A DNA stretch of 16,402 nt from Lachnospiraceae bacterium (GTDB taxonomy: Bacteria; Bacillota; Clostridia; Lachnospirales; Lachnospiraceae), in the NCBI GenBank assembly GCA_900763175.1, contig CAAFJI010000282.1, positions 1 to 16,402 of the forward strand. The letters run 5' to 3'. Shown here in pieces: positions 7,244 to 14,319 of the stretch. The notes below the pieces were generated by a model that worked only from the letters and a program-made list of their open reading frames with translations, searched no databases and had not been told where the DNA came from. The position numbers were made by a program, and so were the translations under genes. Positions within the stretch are counted from its first letter, which is position 1. Each line of letters opens with the position of its first letter.

Positions 7244-8494
7244 ATGAATGAAATGCTGAAACAGCTTGGAGAAAATGCAAAAGAAGCAGAGATCATTCTC
7301 AGAAATCTTGACACCAATAAGAAAAATCAGGTTCTGGAAGCCGTAGCGGGGGCACTGGTGGCAGACACTCCCAGGCTTCTGGCTGCCAATGCATTAGATG
7401 TGGAGAATGGCAAGAGAAATCAGATGCCGGAAGGACTTGTGGATCGTCTCATGCTTACGGAGACACGAATCATAGGGATGGCAGAGGGAATCCGTCAGGT
7501 GGCTGCTCTGGAAGATCCAATCGGAGAAGTGACTGGCATGAAGAAGCGTCCAAACGGTCTTATGATCGGTCAGAAAAGGGTTCCCCTTGGTGTCATTGGG
7601 ATTATCTATGAAGCGAGACCAAATGTAACGGCAGATGCCTTTGCACTTTGCTTCAAAACAGGCAATGCAGTGATTTTAAAAGGCGGAAGCGATGCCATCC
7701 ATTCCAACACTGCCATTGTAGAATGTATCCGGGAAGCATTGAAATCCCAGAATGTTACCGAGGATGCCATTTCCCTGATTTCTGATACTTCCCGTGAAAC
7801 TGCCGGGGAGTTCATGAAAATGAATGAATATGTGGATGTGCTGATTCCAAGAGGCGGCAGAGGCCTTATCAAGGCGGTTGTGAATAACAGCACCATTCCG
7901 GTAATTGAAACCGGTACCGGAAACTGTCACATTTATGTGGATGAGACAGCAGATCTTTCCATGGCAGCAGATATTGTGATGAATGCCAAGACTCAGAGGG
8001 TAGGGGTGTGCAATGCCTGTGAATCCCTTCTTGTCCATGAGAACGTGAAGGAGGCTTTTCTTCCGGTGCTGGCAGAAAGACTTCGCCAGAAAAATGTGGA
8101 AATGCGTGCAGATGAGAAGGCAAAAACGCTGATTCCGGATGCAGTTTCTGCTACAGAGGAAGACTGGGGAACGGAGTATCTGGATTATATTCTTTCCATC
8201 AAGGTAGTAGGCTCTGTGGAGGAGGCAATCCGTCATATTAACCGGTACAATACCGGCCATTCTGAGGCAATCATTACGAACGATTATACCCATGCCCAGA
8301 AATTCCTGGATGAGGTAGATGCGGCTGCTGTTTATGTAAATGCATCTACCCGTTTCACAGATGGCTTTGAGTTTGGCTTTGGTGCAGAGATCGGTATCAG
8401 TACCCAGAAGCTTCATGCCCGTGGACCTATGGGACTTCTTGCACTTACATCCACCAAATATATCATTTATGGAAATGGACAGATTCGCTCATAA
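7244..8494 (+). CDS. proA: Gamma-glutamyl phosphate reductase
   Basis: ProA reduces gamma-glutamyl phosphate with NADPH to glutamate 5-semialdehyde, the second step of proline synthesis. The 416-aa protein fits the family length. Visible marks are PLGVIGIIYEARPNVTADAF, then ALCFKTGNAVILKGGSDA, DVLIPRGGRGLI and VIETGTGNCHIYVD. The catalytic cysteine is in RVGVCNACESLLVH (Cys256). The C-terminal part has NRYNTGHSEAI, AAAVYVNASTRFTDGFEFGF and the final HARGPMGLLALTS. The ATG at 7244 follows the upstream stop without a gap, with GGAGGG about 8 nt before it. proC is not in the window. No terminator is visible after the stop; the next promoter begins 3 nt later. Confidence 0.97.
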   Translation: MNEMLKQLGENAKEAEIILRNLDTNKKNQVLEAVAGALVADTPRLLAANALDVENGKRNQMPEGLVDRLMLTETRIIGMAEGIRQVAALEDPIGEVTGMKKRPNGLMIGQKRVPLGVIGIIYEARPNVTADAFALCFKTGNAVILKGGSDAIHSNTAIVECIREALKSQNVTEDAISLISDTSRETAGEFMKMNEYVDVLIPRGGRGLIKAVVNNSTIPVIETGTGNCHIYVDETADLSMAADIVMNAKTQRVGVCNACESLLVHENVKEAFLPVLAERLRQKNVEMRADEKAKTLIPDAVSATEEDWGTEYLDYILSIKVVGSVEEAIRHINRYNTGHSEAIITNDYTHAQKFLDEVDAAAVYVNASTRFTDGFEFGFGAEIGISTQKLHARGPMGLLALTSTKYIIYGNGQIRS

Positions 8495-8496
8495 AT

Positions 8497-8525
8497 TTGA
8501 TTTTTTTATGAAAATGTGATATACT
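8497..8525 (+). promoter_or_regulatory. Strong sigma-A promoter of the surface protein gene
   Basis: TTGATT (8497-8502), a 17-bp spacer and TATACT (8520-8525) with TGTGA before the -10 (extended -10). The expected start near 8532 leaves about 50 nt of leader with AAGGAGG (8567-8573) before ATG 8583. Confidence 0.72.
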
Positions 8526-8582
8526 GGAATCTGATGTTGATATTTAATACGGGGGACTCATTCATAAGGAGGACTTTTTAAA

Positions 8583-10814
8583 ATGAAGAAACAGCAAATT
8601 TTAGCGCTTATTATGGCGGGCACCATTGTAACCGGCATGGCTCCGGCTGCAGTATTCGGTGAGACAGATGCCCCGGCCGTGTCCATAGAGGGAGAGGCAG
8701 CAGTGGCTGCAGAATCAGAAGAAGGGGCAGTTGTAGAAGAAACTCTTACAGAGGGAACAGATGTTTCCCAGACAGAGGATGTGCCGGCGGAGACACCTGC
8801 TCAGGAGCCGACAGCAGAACCGGAACCGACCCAGGCACCGACAGATATTCCGGCAGCAGAGCCGACAGCTGAACCTGCTCAGGAGCCTGCAAGTAATCCG
8901 GAGGAAATATTTGAGGCTGGGAATACCACAGAGATGGAATCCCTTGATGAGGATGGAACTGCAGCTCAGAATGCAGGGCAGATCGTAATGAAGAAGCCAG
9001 ACGGTACCCAGGCTACATACGGAACTCTTGCAGAGGCTATTGCAGCAGCAGATCAGAATGTAGACGTGGCAGATGCCAGTGCAGTGACACAGATTTTTGT
9101 AACAGGTACCGTAGAACTGACAGAAACCGTCGTAATTGACGGACAGAGGAGTATTTCCATCGCAGCAGGAGAAGCAGGAGCAGTGATCAAGCGTGCCGAG
9201 ACTCTTACCGGAGATATGTTCAAGGTAACCGGAGGCAGTGCATTCCAGTTTGGTTCCGGTACAGATGCATCCGGTAATATTCTGGGACTTACGGTAGATG
9301 GTTATTCTACTGCACCAGATGCAGGAGGCTCCATAGTTCTGGTAGAGACAAACAGTTCCTTTGGAATGAACAATGGTGTTACTTTATCTGGAAACAGAAC
9401 ATCCATGATAGGAGCTGCCATCCGTAATATCGGAGGAACAGTAGGCTTGTCTGGTGGTACGATCACAGATAACCAGAGTCTGGACGATGTGAATGGAGCC
9501 ATCATCTATAGCGAGGGAAATGCAGCTGCCGATGCAACTGGCAATTATAAAGGGGATATCCTGGTCTCAGGAAATGTAACGATCAGTGACGATGCCGACA
9601 GAGCTTTGGTTCTGAATAATAACGGCGTGATCCGTGTGGTAGGTGTCCTTGGAAGCACCACATCCCTTCGTTACCTGGTAAATGATCCAAAGGATGGAAG
9701 ATGTGTGGTACAGGCAGCAGAGGGTGTTGTTCTGTCTGATGTGCTGAATCAGGTCGTGTACATTGGGGATGCCCAGTACACCGTTGATGCAAACGGATAT
9801 CTGAAGGCAGCCACCACTCCGGCAGAGTCCACCATGGAACTGAAAGTGGTAAAGGCAAATGGGGAAGGTGTAAGCTGGGTTTCTGATACAGAGGCATCTT
9901 TATCTTTCCATGCAACAGAATTAGGCAAATATTATGTGAAAGTAATTAAACAGACAGATAAAATGCCGACCTTTGCTGAAGTGAAGGCAGGCGTTGCAGC
10001 GCAGGATGTTGGAACCACCAAGATTACCGTATCCCTTACAAATCTGGATTCCACCAGTGATCTGTATGTAGTGGTTTACGCTGAGGATTCCAGAGGCCTT
10101 GAGGCAAAGAAGAATCTGGTACTTCCACTTAAGGCAAGAGCAGCCGCAGATCCAACTGCAACTCCTACCCCGACCACCCGTCCTGCACTGACACCGAAGG
10201 TAACAGAGAGTACGGTAACCGGACTGGAGAAACCGCTTGAGTTTTATCCGGGCAAGACCTACAGCTTTACTGTAAAAGGTGCCGGTTCTGACAATACAGA
10301 TCCGGTAAATGGTGACGTTCGCTGGGTTCCGCTCTACTGGAGCAGCTATAAGAACCCTAGCAACCAGAGCCAGAAGCAGTCCATCGGTACCATCGGACAT
10401 AAGACAGGTATCAAGCGTGCCGCTACCTTCAATATGTATATCTTCTTCCAGAAATATGTATATGACGGTACCCAGTGGCAGCCTACGGATGTCATTGAAT
10501 CCATGACCTATCAGTTTAAATCCAAGGCTATTGAATTCAGTCTTTCACCAACTGGCACGATTACACCAACTGTTACAGATGGAAACGGAGGTGGCAGCTA
10601 CGGCGGCGGAGACGGTTCCGGTGGTAGTGGTGACGGTGATGAAGTGACAGACCCGGAAGACCATGCTGATGATAGCAGCGATACAGGTTCTTCTTCTGCA
10701 ACCAATGCAAGAACAGCAGATAATTCCCCAATCGCAACCATGATGATGCTGGCAAGCCTTTCCCTGTTAGCTGGTGGTTACGTACTGGTAAGAAAGAGAA
10801 AAAAAGAAATTTAA
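8583..10814 (+). CDS. Secreted wall-anchored surface protein, beta-helix-like
   Basis: This 743-aa exported surface protein has no recognisable enzyme motif. A signal peptide with MKKQQ and a hydrophobic core probably ends near residue 26 (AAVFG). It is followed by a low-complexity Glu/Pro/Thr/Ala linker (about 55-105). Residues about 135-360 are rich in short Gly/Asn/Thr/Val strands (NGVTLSGNRTSMIGAAIR, GGTVGLSGGTITDNQS) typical of right-handed beta-helix adhesins or Pel-type repeats. A fibronectin-III-like segment spans about 411-516, a Pro/Thr linker about 520-536, an unknown compact domain about 540-652, and a Gly/Ser/Asp-rich stalk about 665-700. The C-terminus is a sorting-signal-like tail: ARTADNSPI (709-717), a hydrophobic segment (718-736) and RKRKK. 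The motif is not LPXTG but resembles the TGD-type signals of gut Clostridia. It is transcribed alone. An adhesin or matrix role is inference. Confidence 0.82.
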   Translation: MKKQQILALIMAGTIVTGMAPAAVFGETDAPAVSIEGEAAVAAESEEGAVVEETLTEGTDVSQTEDVPAETPAQEPTAEPEPTQAPTDIPAAEPTAEPAQEPASNPEEIFEAGNTTEMESLDEDGTAAQNAGQIVMKKPDGTQATYGTLAEAIAAADQNVDVADASAVTQIFVTGTVELTETVVIDGQRSISIAAGEAGAVIKRAETLTGDMFKVTGGSAFQFGSGTDASGNILGLTVDGYSTAPDAGGSIVLVETNSSFGMNNGVTLSGNRTSMIGAAIRNIGGTVGLSGGTITDNQSLDDVNGAIIYSEGNAAADATGNYKGDILVSGNVTISDDADRALVLNNNGVIRVVGVLGSTTSLRYLVNDPKDGRCVVQAAEGVVLSDVLNQVVYIGDAQYTVDANGYLKAATTPAESTMELKVVKANGEGVSWVSDTEASLSFHATELGKYYVKVIKQTDKMPTFAEVKAGVAAQDVGTTKITVSLTNLDSTSDLYVVVYAEDSRGLEAKKNLVLPLKARAAADPTATPTPTTRPALTPKVTESTVTGLEKPLEFYPGKTYSFTVKGAGSDNTDPVNGDVRWVPLYWSSYKNPSNQSQKQSIGTIGHKTGIKRAATFNMYIFFQKYVYDGTQWQPTDVIESMTYQFKSKAIEFSLSPTGTITPTVTDGNGGGSYGGGDGSGGSGDGDEVTDPEDHADDSSDTGSSSATNARTADNSPIATMMMLASLSLLAGGYVLVRKRKKEI

Positions 10815-10833
10815 TCAGGTAAAATATACGAAA

Positions 10834-10860
10834 AGGCAGGTCTCAGAACCTGTCTTTTTG
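10834..10860 (+). terminator. Rho-independent terminator of the surface protein gene
   Basis: AGGCAGGT (10834-10841) pairs with ACCTGTCT (10848-10855), with one G-U pair and a 6-nt loop, followed by a T-run. Upstream A residues can extend the stem with the T tract. Confidence 0.85.
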
Positions 10861-10908
10861 CATATATTAATACTGCCAGAAAAAAGGACAGGCCTAGAGT
10901 GTGCCCCC

Positions 10909-10929
10909 AAAATCATTCCTGCAATCTGC
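10909..10929 (+). repeat. Second copy of the element end found at 3551
   Basis: These 21 nt match 3551-3571 with one mismatch (C for T at the 14th base). The upstream flank shares a GGCC..AGAG resemblance (10891-10899 versus 3534-3541). No inverted partner was found nearby, so this looks like a solo end or decayed copy. The rest of the 185-bp gap before the next gene holds only the terminator and a short palindrome. Confidence 0.5.
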
Positions 10930-10951
10930 CTTTCTGCTTGCTTATAAACAA

Positions 10952-10970
10952 ACAATTGACGGACAGTTGT
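10952..10970. promoter_or_regulatory. Short palindrome upstream of the M14-like gene
   Basis: ACAATTG and AGTTGT-type arms form a 7-bp hairpin with one G-U pair around a 5-nt loop. There is no T-run, so it is not a terminator. It lies about 30 nt before ATG 11000 and could be an operator or a leader hairpin. TTGACG at 10956-10961 and GATAAT at 10974-10979 are only 12 bp apart, too close for a normal promoter. Confidence 0.3.
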
Positions 10971-10999
10971 TGCGATAATTTCTGGCAGGAGGAAGAAAA

Positions 11000-11923
11000 A
11001 TGTCTGAAGCAGCAATAAAAGAAAAAAGAACAGATACATACGAAGAAATCTACTATGCTCTTTGGGAAACGACTCAGCGCTATCAGGAATTCTGTCAGTT
11101 CCGTGTCATTGGAAGCAGCCATGATGAACGGATGATTCCCATGATAGAAGTGGGAAAGGGAAAAGATGTCATATTTTGTGTCTCTGGAATAGATGGAACC
11201 CAGAGACAGATGCCAGAGCTTCTCACAGAAATGGCGGCAGAGTACTGCGGTGCCTATGAATGCAACTGGAATTTGGGAGAATTTTATGAAGTGAGAAAGC
11301 TTTTAAATAAAATCAGGTTATGTATGATCCCTGTTTTAAATCCAGATGGCTATGAAATCAGTCAGAAAGGATTTTCAGCCATCCGTAATCCCATTTTCCG
11401 GCAGATGCTCCGTATGCAAAGTATTCCCTGGGAGGACTTTGGTTACAATGCCAGAGGTATGGATATTTACCATAATTTTCCCACGCTTCACTACACCAGG
11501 TCTCGGATGGGAGATGAACCGGCAAGTGAAAACGAAACCAGGGCACTGATGCGTATGATCCAGGAATATGGCGGAAAAGGATTGCTTACTTTCGGACAAT
11601 CCGGAAGAGAAATCATTTATTATCACAGTGAGCAGGGATTTGGGGGACTGCCAAAGGCATATTGCCTGGCCAGACATCTGCAGAAAATTTCCAGCTATCG
11701 CATAGAGCGCAAACATGGCCCGTTTCCTGGCAATCAGAAATTTAAAGGAATGGGAACACCAGAGCAATATTATATGCAGACAGCAAAACAGCCTGCTTTT
11801 CGGATACGGGTTCCTGCTGCTACAGGATCCGGAAAAACAGGCTGTGAAAGCTGGAAAAAAACTTATGAAGAAATTCATCTGCTTCCATTGGAATATTTGT
11901 TCTCTTTGGAAAACAGGCGCTAG
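11000..11923 (+). CDS. M14 carboxypeptidase-like protein, probably inactive
   Basis: This 307-aa cytosolic protein has the zinc carboxypeptidase (M14) fold signature: MIPVLNPDGYEIS (NPDGY from residue 114), NARGMDIYHNFP (150-161, normally NARGVDLNRNFP) and a C-terminal AFRIRV segment. The catalytic set appears lost. The HxxE zinc pair in the GIHGxE-type motif is replaced by Asp65 and Gln68 (GIDGTQRQ). The third zinc His in the FHSxG motif is Gly199 (TFGQSG). The catalytic Glu of the FTIE-type motif is Arg270 (FRIRV). The substrate-binding Arg of NRN is His158. The reading frame is intact with AGGAGG before ATG 11000, so this is a pseudoenzyme rather than a decaying gene. There is no signal peptide. 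A binding role (peptidoglycan peptide or regulator) is possible but unproven. It ends 6 nt from the convergent MATE gene. Confidence 0.8.
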   Translation: MSEAAIKEKRTDTYEEIYYALWETTQRYQEFCQFRVIGSSHDERMIPMIEVGKGKDVIFCVSGIDGTQRQMPELLTEMAAEYCGAYECNWNLGEFYEVRKLLNKIRLCMIPVLNPDGYEISQKGFSAIRNPIFRQMLRMQSIPWEDFGYNARGMDIYHNFPTLHYTRSRMGDEPASENETRALMRMIQEYGGKGLLTFGQSGREIIYYHSEQGFGGLPKAYCLARHLQKISSYRIERKHGPFPGNQKFKGMGTPEQYYMQTAKQPAFRIRVPAATGSGKTGCESWKKTYEEIHLLPLEYLFSLENRR

Positions 11924-11929
11924 AGCGTG

Positions 11930-13288
11930 CTATGCAGCTTCCCCATTTCCATATTTTTTGCAGATATCCTTTATTACAAAAAGGTAGGATACACCGGTAA
12001 ATACTGCGGCTGTAACCCAGGCCGCCGGATCGCAGAAGCAGGCAAGCGGGTAGCTGGCAACAGCCATGGAAATAAGGGCTACCACAAGTCTTGCCAGAAG
12101 TTCAGATACACCGCCCATCATAGGCAGAAAGCCATATCCACATCCTTGCATGGTGTTTCGGAAAACGAAAATCGTGCTGAGAGGGATATAAAAAACAACA
12201 CTCATATAAATATAAGTCTTAGCCCAGGGCAGCATCACATCCATGTCTACATCTCCCGTGAAAAACAGTCCAAGAGCTGGTTTCAAAAGGAGACACACAA
12301 GAATTGCTGCTGCAATGGAATAAACGATGCAGGATTGAAGGGCTGCTCTGACACCCTGACGGATACGCCTGACATCACCCTTACCGAAATTCTGTCCACT
12401 GTAGGCGGCCATTGTCTGCCCCATGGCCATCATACCCTGGGTCACCAGATTCTGTACTTTACTTGCTGCAGTAAAGGAAGCTACTGCAACGGAACCGAAA
12501 AGATTGATGGCGGACTGCATGATCATGGTTCCGGAAGCTGTGATGGCAAACTGCAATGCCATTGGGATTCCCATAGCCAGCTGGTGGCGGCTTTCCCTGC
12601 CATGGAGTCTCCAGTGTCTTCTGCTAGGAGCAAGGTTTGGCATACGAAGGAAAATGTAAACCAGACACAGGATCGCAGAAATTCCCTGGGAGAAAATCGT
12701 TGCATAACCGGCACCTGCAACACCCATTTTGAAATTAATGATAAAAACAAGATCCATGATAACATTCAGTGCCGCAGAAAATACCAGGAATACCAGTGGA
12801 ATCTTGCTGTTTCCCACTGCACGCAGATAGGAGGAAAGCAGGTTGTAAAAAATAGTGGCCACGATACCGGCACTGATGATCATAATATATGTATAGGCAT
12901 CCTGGAAAATGTTGGCAGGGGTGTTCATAAGCTTCAGCAAAGAATGCATACTCAGCATACTAAAGAAGCTGATTACCACTGTGAAGATCAGGGACAGAAG
13001 AATACCGTTTGCCACACTGACCTTCACCCCTTCTGTATCCTTGGCCCCGAAGCGCTGGGCGGTCAAAACCGAAAATCCAGCCGTGATTCCCTGGGCGAAT
13101 CCAACGATCAGGAACATGATTGTTCCCGTAGAACCAACTGCGGCAAGGGCATCAGCGCCAACATATCTTCCTACGATGATGGTATCTGCCATATTATATA
13201 ACTGTTGGAAAATATTTCCTATAATAAGCGGAAGTGTGAACCTTAAAATTACAGACAACGGTTTACCTTTGGTCATGTCCTTTTCCAT
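11930..13288 (-). CDS. MATE family efflux transporter (first copy)
   Basis: This 452-aa inner-membrane exporter of the MATE family (MepA/DinF/NorM relatives) uses a Na+ or H+ gradient to expel cationic drugs or metabolites. The protein shows about 12 hydrophobic segments and family marks near the N-terminus: LPLIIGNIFQQLYNMADTIIVGRYVG, then ALAAVGSTGTI and TAQRFGAKD. The second half repeats the fold (ASFTAASKVQNLVTQGMMAMGQ, AYSGQNFGKGD). The length is normal. On the minus strand AGAGGAGG lies 8 nt before the ATG. Its own promoter is divergent from the EutS-type operon. Its 3' end meets the M14-like gene with 6 nt between stops and no clear terminator. The substrate is unknown. Confidence 0.94.
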   Translation of the reverse strand: MEKDMTKGKPLSVILRFTLPLIIGNIFQQLYNMADTIIVGRYVGADALAAVGSTGTIMFLIVGFAQGITAGFSVLTAQRFGAKDTEGVKVSVANGILLSLIFTVVISFFSMLSMHSLLKLMNTPANIFQDAYTYIMIISAGIVATIFYNLLSSYLRAVGNSKIPLVFLVFSAALNVIMDLVFIINFKMGVAGAGYATIFSQGISAILCLVYIFLRMPNLAPSRRHWRLHGRESRHQLAMGIPMALQFAITASGTMIMQSAINLFGSVAVASFTAASKVQNLVTQGMMAMGQTMAAYSGQNFGKGDVRRIRQGVRAALQSCIVYSIAAAILVCLLLKPALGLFFTGDVDMDVMLPWAKTYIYMSVVFYIPLSTIFVFRNTMQGCGYGFLPMMGGVSELLARLVVALISMAVASYPLACFCDPAAWVTAAVFTGVSYLFVIKDICKKYGNGEAA

Positions 13289-13330
13289 GAAAAAACCTCC
13301 TCTTTAAAACTCATTTGTAAAGCGAAAGTA

Positions 13331-13359
13331 ATTTTATCACACTCTGGGGGCAATGTCAC
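13331..13359 (-). promoter_or_regulatory. Promoter of the minus-strand MATE gene
   Basis: Read on the minus strand: GTGACA (13359-13354), a 17-bp spacer and TAAAAT (13336-13331), with TGTGA before the -10. The leader of about 35 nt contains AGAGGAGG. Confidence 0.65.
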
Positions 13360-13379
13360 CATATAATTTTGCGATTTGC

Positions 13380-13408
13380 TTGCTATTTAAGGGGCAAAAT
13401 GATACAAT
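13380..13408 (+). promoter_or_regulatory. Promoter of the EutS-EutS-EutP operon
   Basis: TTGCTA (13380-13385), a 17-bp spacer and TACAAT (13403-13408) with TGA before the -10. Transcription would start near 13415. The divergent MATE promoter lies 20 bp upstream, so the two could share control. Confidence 0.68.
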
Positions 13409-13450
13409 AAAATACAAAACGGAAGATATTTTGAAAGAGAGGCTATATAA

Positions 13451-13816
13451 ATGGCAAATGATCATGGGGAACAGATTCGTATCGTACAGGAGACAGTGGC
13501 TGGAAAGGAGATTACCTTTGCACACGTAATGGGTGGCCCGGCTCCTATTATATATCAGAAGCTGGGACTGAACCCTCAGCTTGACTACCGTTCTTCTGCG
13601 ATTGGCATTATGAATATGACACCGCCGGAGTCAGCTGTTATCGCATCCGACATTGCAGTAAAGAGTGGAAATGTTTATCTTGGATTTGCAGATCGGTTTA
13701 CCGGTACGCTCATCATCACAGGAGAGATTTCTGATGTGATGTCAGCTATGACAGAAATTGTAGATTATTTCCGGGATTCCCTTGGCTACGTAGTCTGCAG
13801 CATTACGAAACGATAG
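13451..13816 (+). CDS. EutS/PduU-type microcompartment shell protein (first)
   Basis: This 121-aa shell protein is of the circularly permuted BMC class (EutS/PduU), which forms hexamers in the facets of bacterial microcompartments. Similarity to that class is clear in order: IRIVQETVAGKEITFAHVM, then SAIGIMNMTPPESAVIASDI, AVKSGNVYLGFADRFTGTL and the terminal GYVVCSITKR. An N-terminal short strand region would form the small beta-barrel over the pore seen in PduU. The loop LNPQLDYRSS before AIGIM is longer than in the Salmonella proteins and lies near the pore. AGAGAGG precedes the ATG. The gene leads a three-gene operon with a second EutS-like and an EutP-like gene, the order seen at the start of Salmonella eut (eutS-eutP), with the shell gene doubled here. 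Confidence 0.92.
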   Translation: MANDHGEQIRIVQETVAGKEITFAHVMGGPAPIIYQKLGLNPQLDYRSSAIGIMNMTPPESAVIASDIAVKSGNVYLGFADRFTGTLIITGEISDVMSAMTEIVDYFRDSLGYVVCSITKR

Positions 13817-13827
13817 GAAGTAAGAAT

Positions 13828-14256
13828 ATGGAGCGGATAACAAAGGAAGAACTGCTGGAAATGCTTTTCCACGACGATTATGAGAATCTGAAGGGGAAAA
13901 GGCTGCGCATGACCCGTGTACGTGTTCCTGGGAAGGAAGTATGTCTGGCCCATGTCATCAGCCCGTCACAATCCTGTATTTATGAGAATCTGGGATTGCA
14001 CATTGGAGTCCATGAGGGCGAGGATCATACAGGAGAATCCATTGGCCTGATTCGTTTCACGCCTTGGGAAGCAGTGGTGGTCGCAGCTGATGTGGCCATG
14101 AAAAGTGCAGATGTCCAGATCGGTTTTATGGATCGGTTCTGCGGCTCCCTCATCCTGACCGGAGGCTTGTCTCAGGTACAGACTGCAGTGGAAGAGGTTG
14201 TACACTTTTTCGACCAGGAGCTGGGATTCAAGGTTTGCCCAGTGTATAAAAGCTGA
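13828..14256 (+). CDS. EutS/PduU-type microcompartment shell protein (second, extended)
   Basis: This is a second permuted BMC-domain shell protein, 142 aa, divergent from the first. It retains VPGKEVCLAHVISP, then SIGLIRFTPWEAVVVAADVAMKS, VQIGFMDRFCGSLILTGG and a terminal CPVYKS. It carries about 28 extra N-terminal residues (MERITKEELLEMLFHDDYE...) that could form a charged amphipathic helix, and a longer pore-side loop (HIGVHEGEDHTGES). Both differences suggest a role distinct from the first copy, such as a different pore or partner docking, which is inference. TAGGAAGT overlaps the upstream stop codon and the gap is 11 nt, so translation is closely coupled. The two proteins may form mixed or separate hexamers. 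Confidence 0.9.
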   Translation: MERITKEELLEMLFHDDYENLKGKRLRMTRVRVPGKEVCLAHVISPSQSCIYENLGLHIGVHEGEDHTGESIGLIRFTPWEAVVVAADVAMKSADVQIGFMDRFCGSLILTGGLSQVQTAVEEVVHFFDQELGFKVCPVYKS

Positions 14257-14319
14257 GAATAAGGATGCTGTTTACGGAAGAATATTTTTGCAGGCAGTAC
14301 CAGACTAAGGATTGATAAG

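Noticed and set aside
7676..8416. A 246-codon minus-strand frame inside proA
   Set aside because: It lies wholly within a well-conserved ProA gene and has no start signal or family motif.
8761..8988. Arg/Gln-rich 75-codon frame in the Pro/Glu-rich linker of the surface protein
   Set aside because: Low-complexity repeat DNA read in the wrong frame.
10956..10979. TTGACG...GATAAT as a promoter of the M14-like gene
   Set aside because: The spacer is 12 bp, too short for sigma-A.
10894..11930. Near-direct repeats CTAGAGTGTGC (10894-10904) and CTAGAGCGTGC (11920-11930) flanking the M14-like gene
   Set aside because: Only 11 bp with one mismatch, and the right copy coincides with the stop codon. 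Too weak to claim that the gene was inserted as a unit.
11927..13201. A 424-codon open frame on the plus strand, antisense to the MATE gene
   Set aside because: Its translation is rich in His, Cys and Gly with no domain or hydrophobic pattern, whereas the minus strand encodes a complete MATE protein with a good ribosome binding site and promoter. It is a shadow frame.
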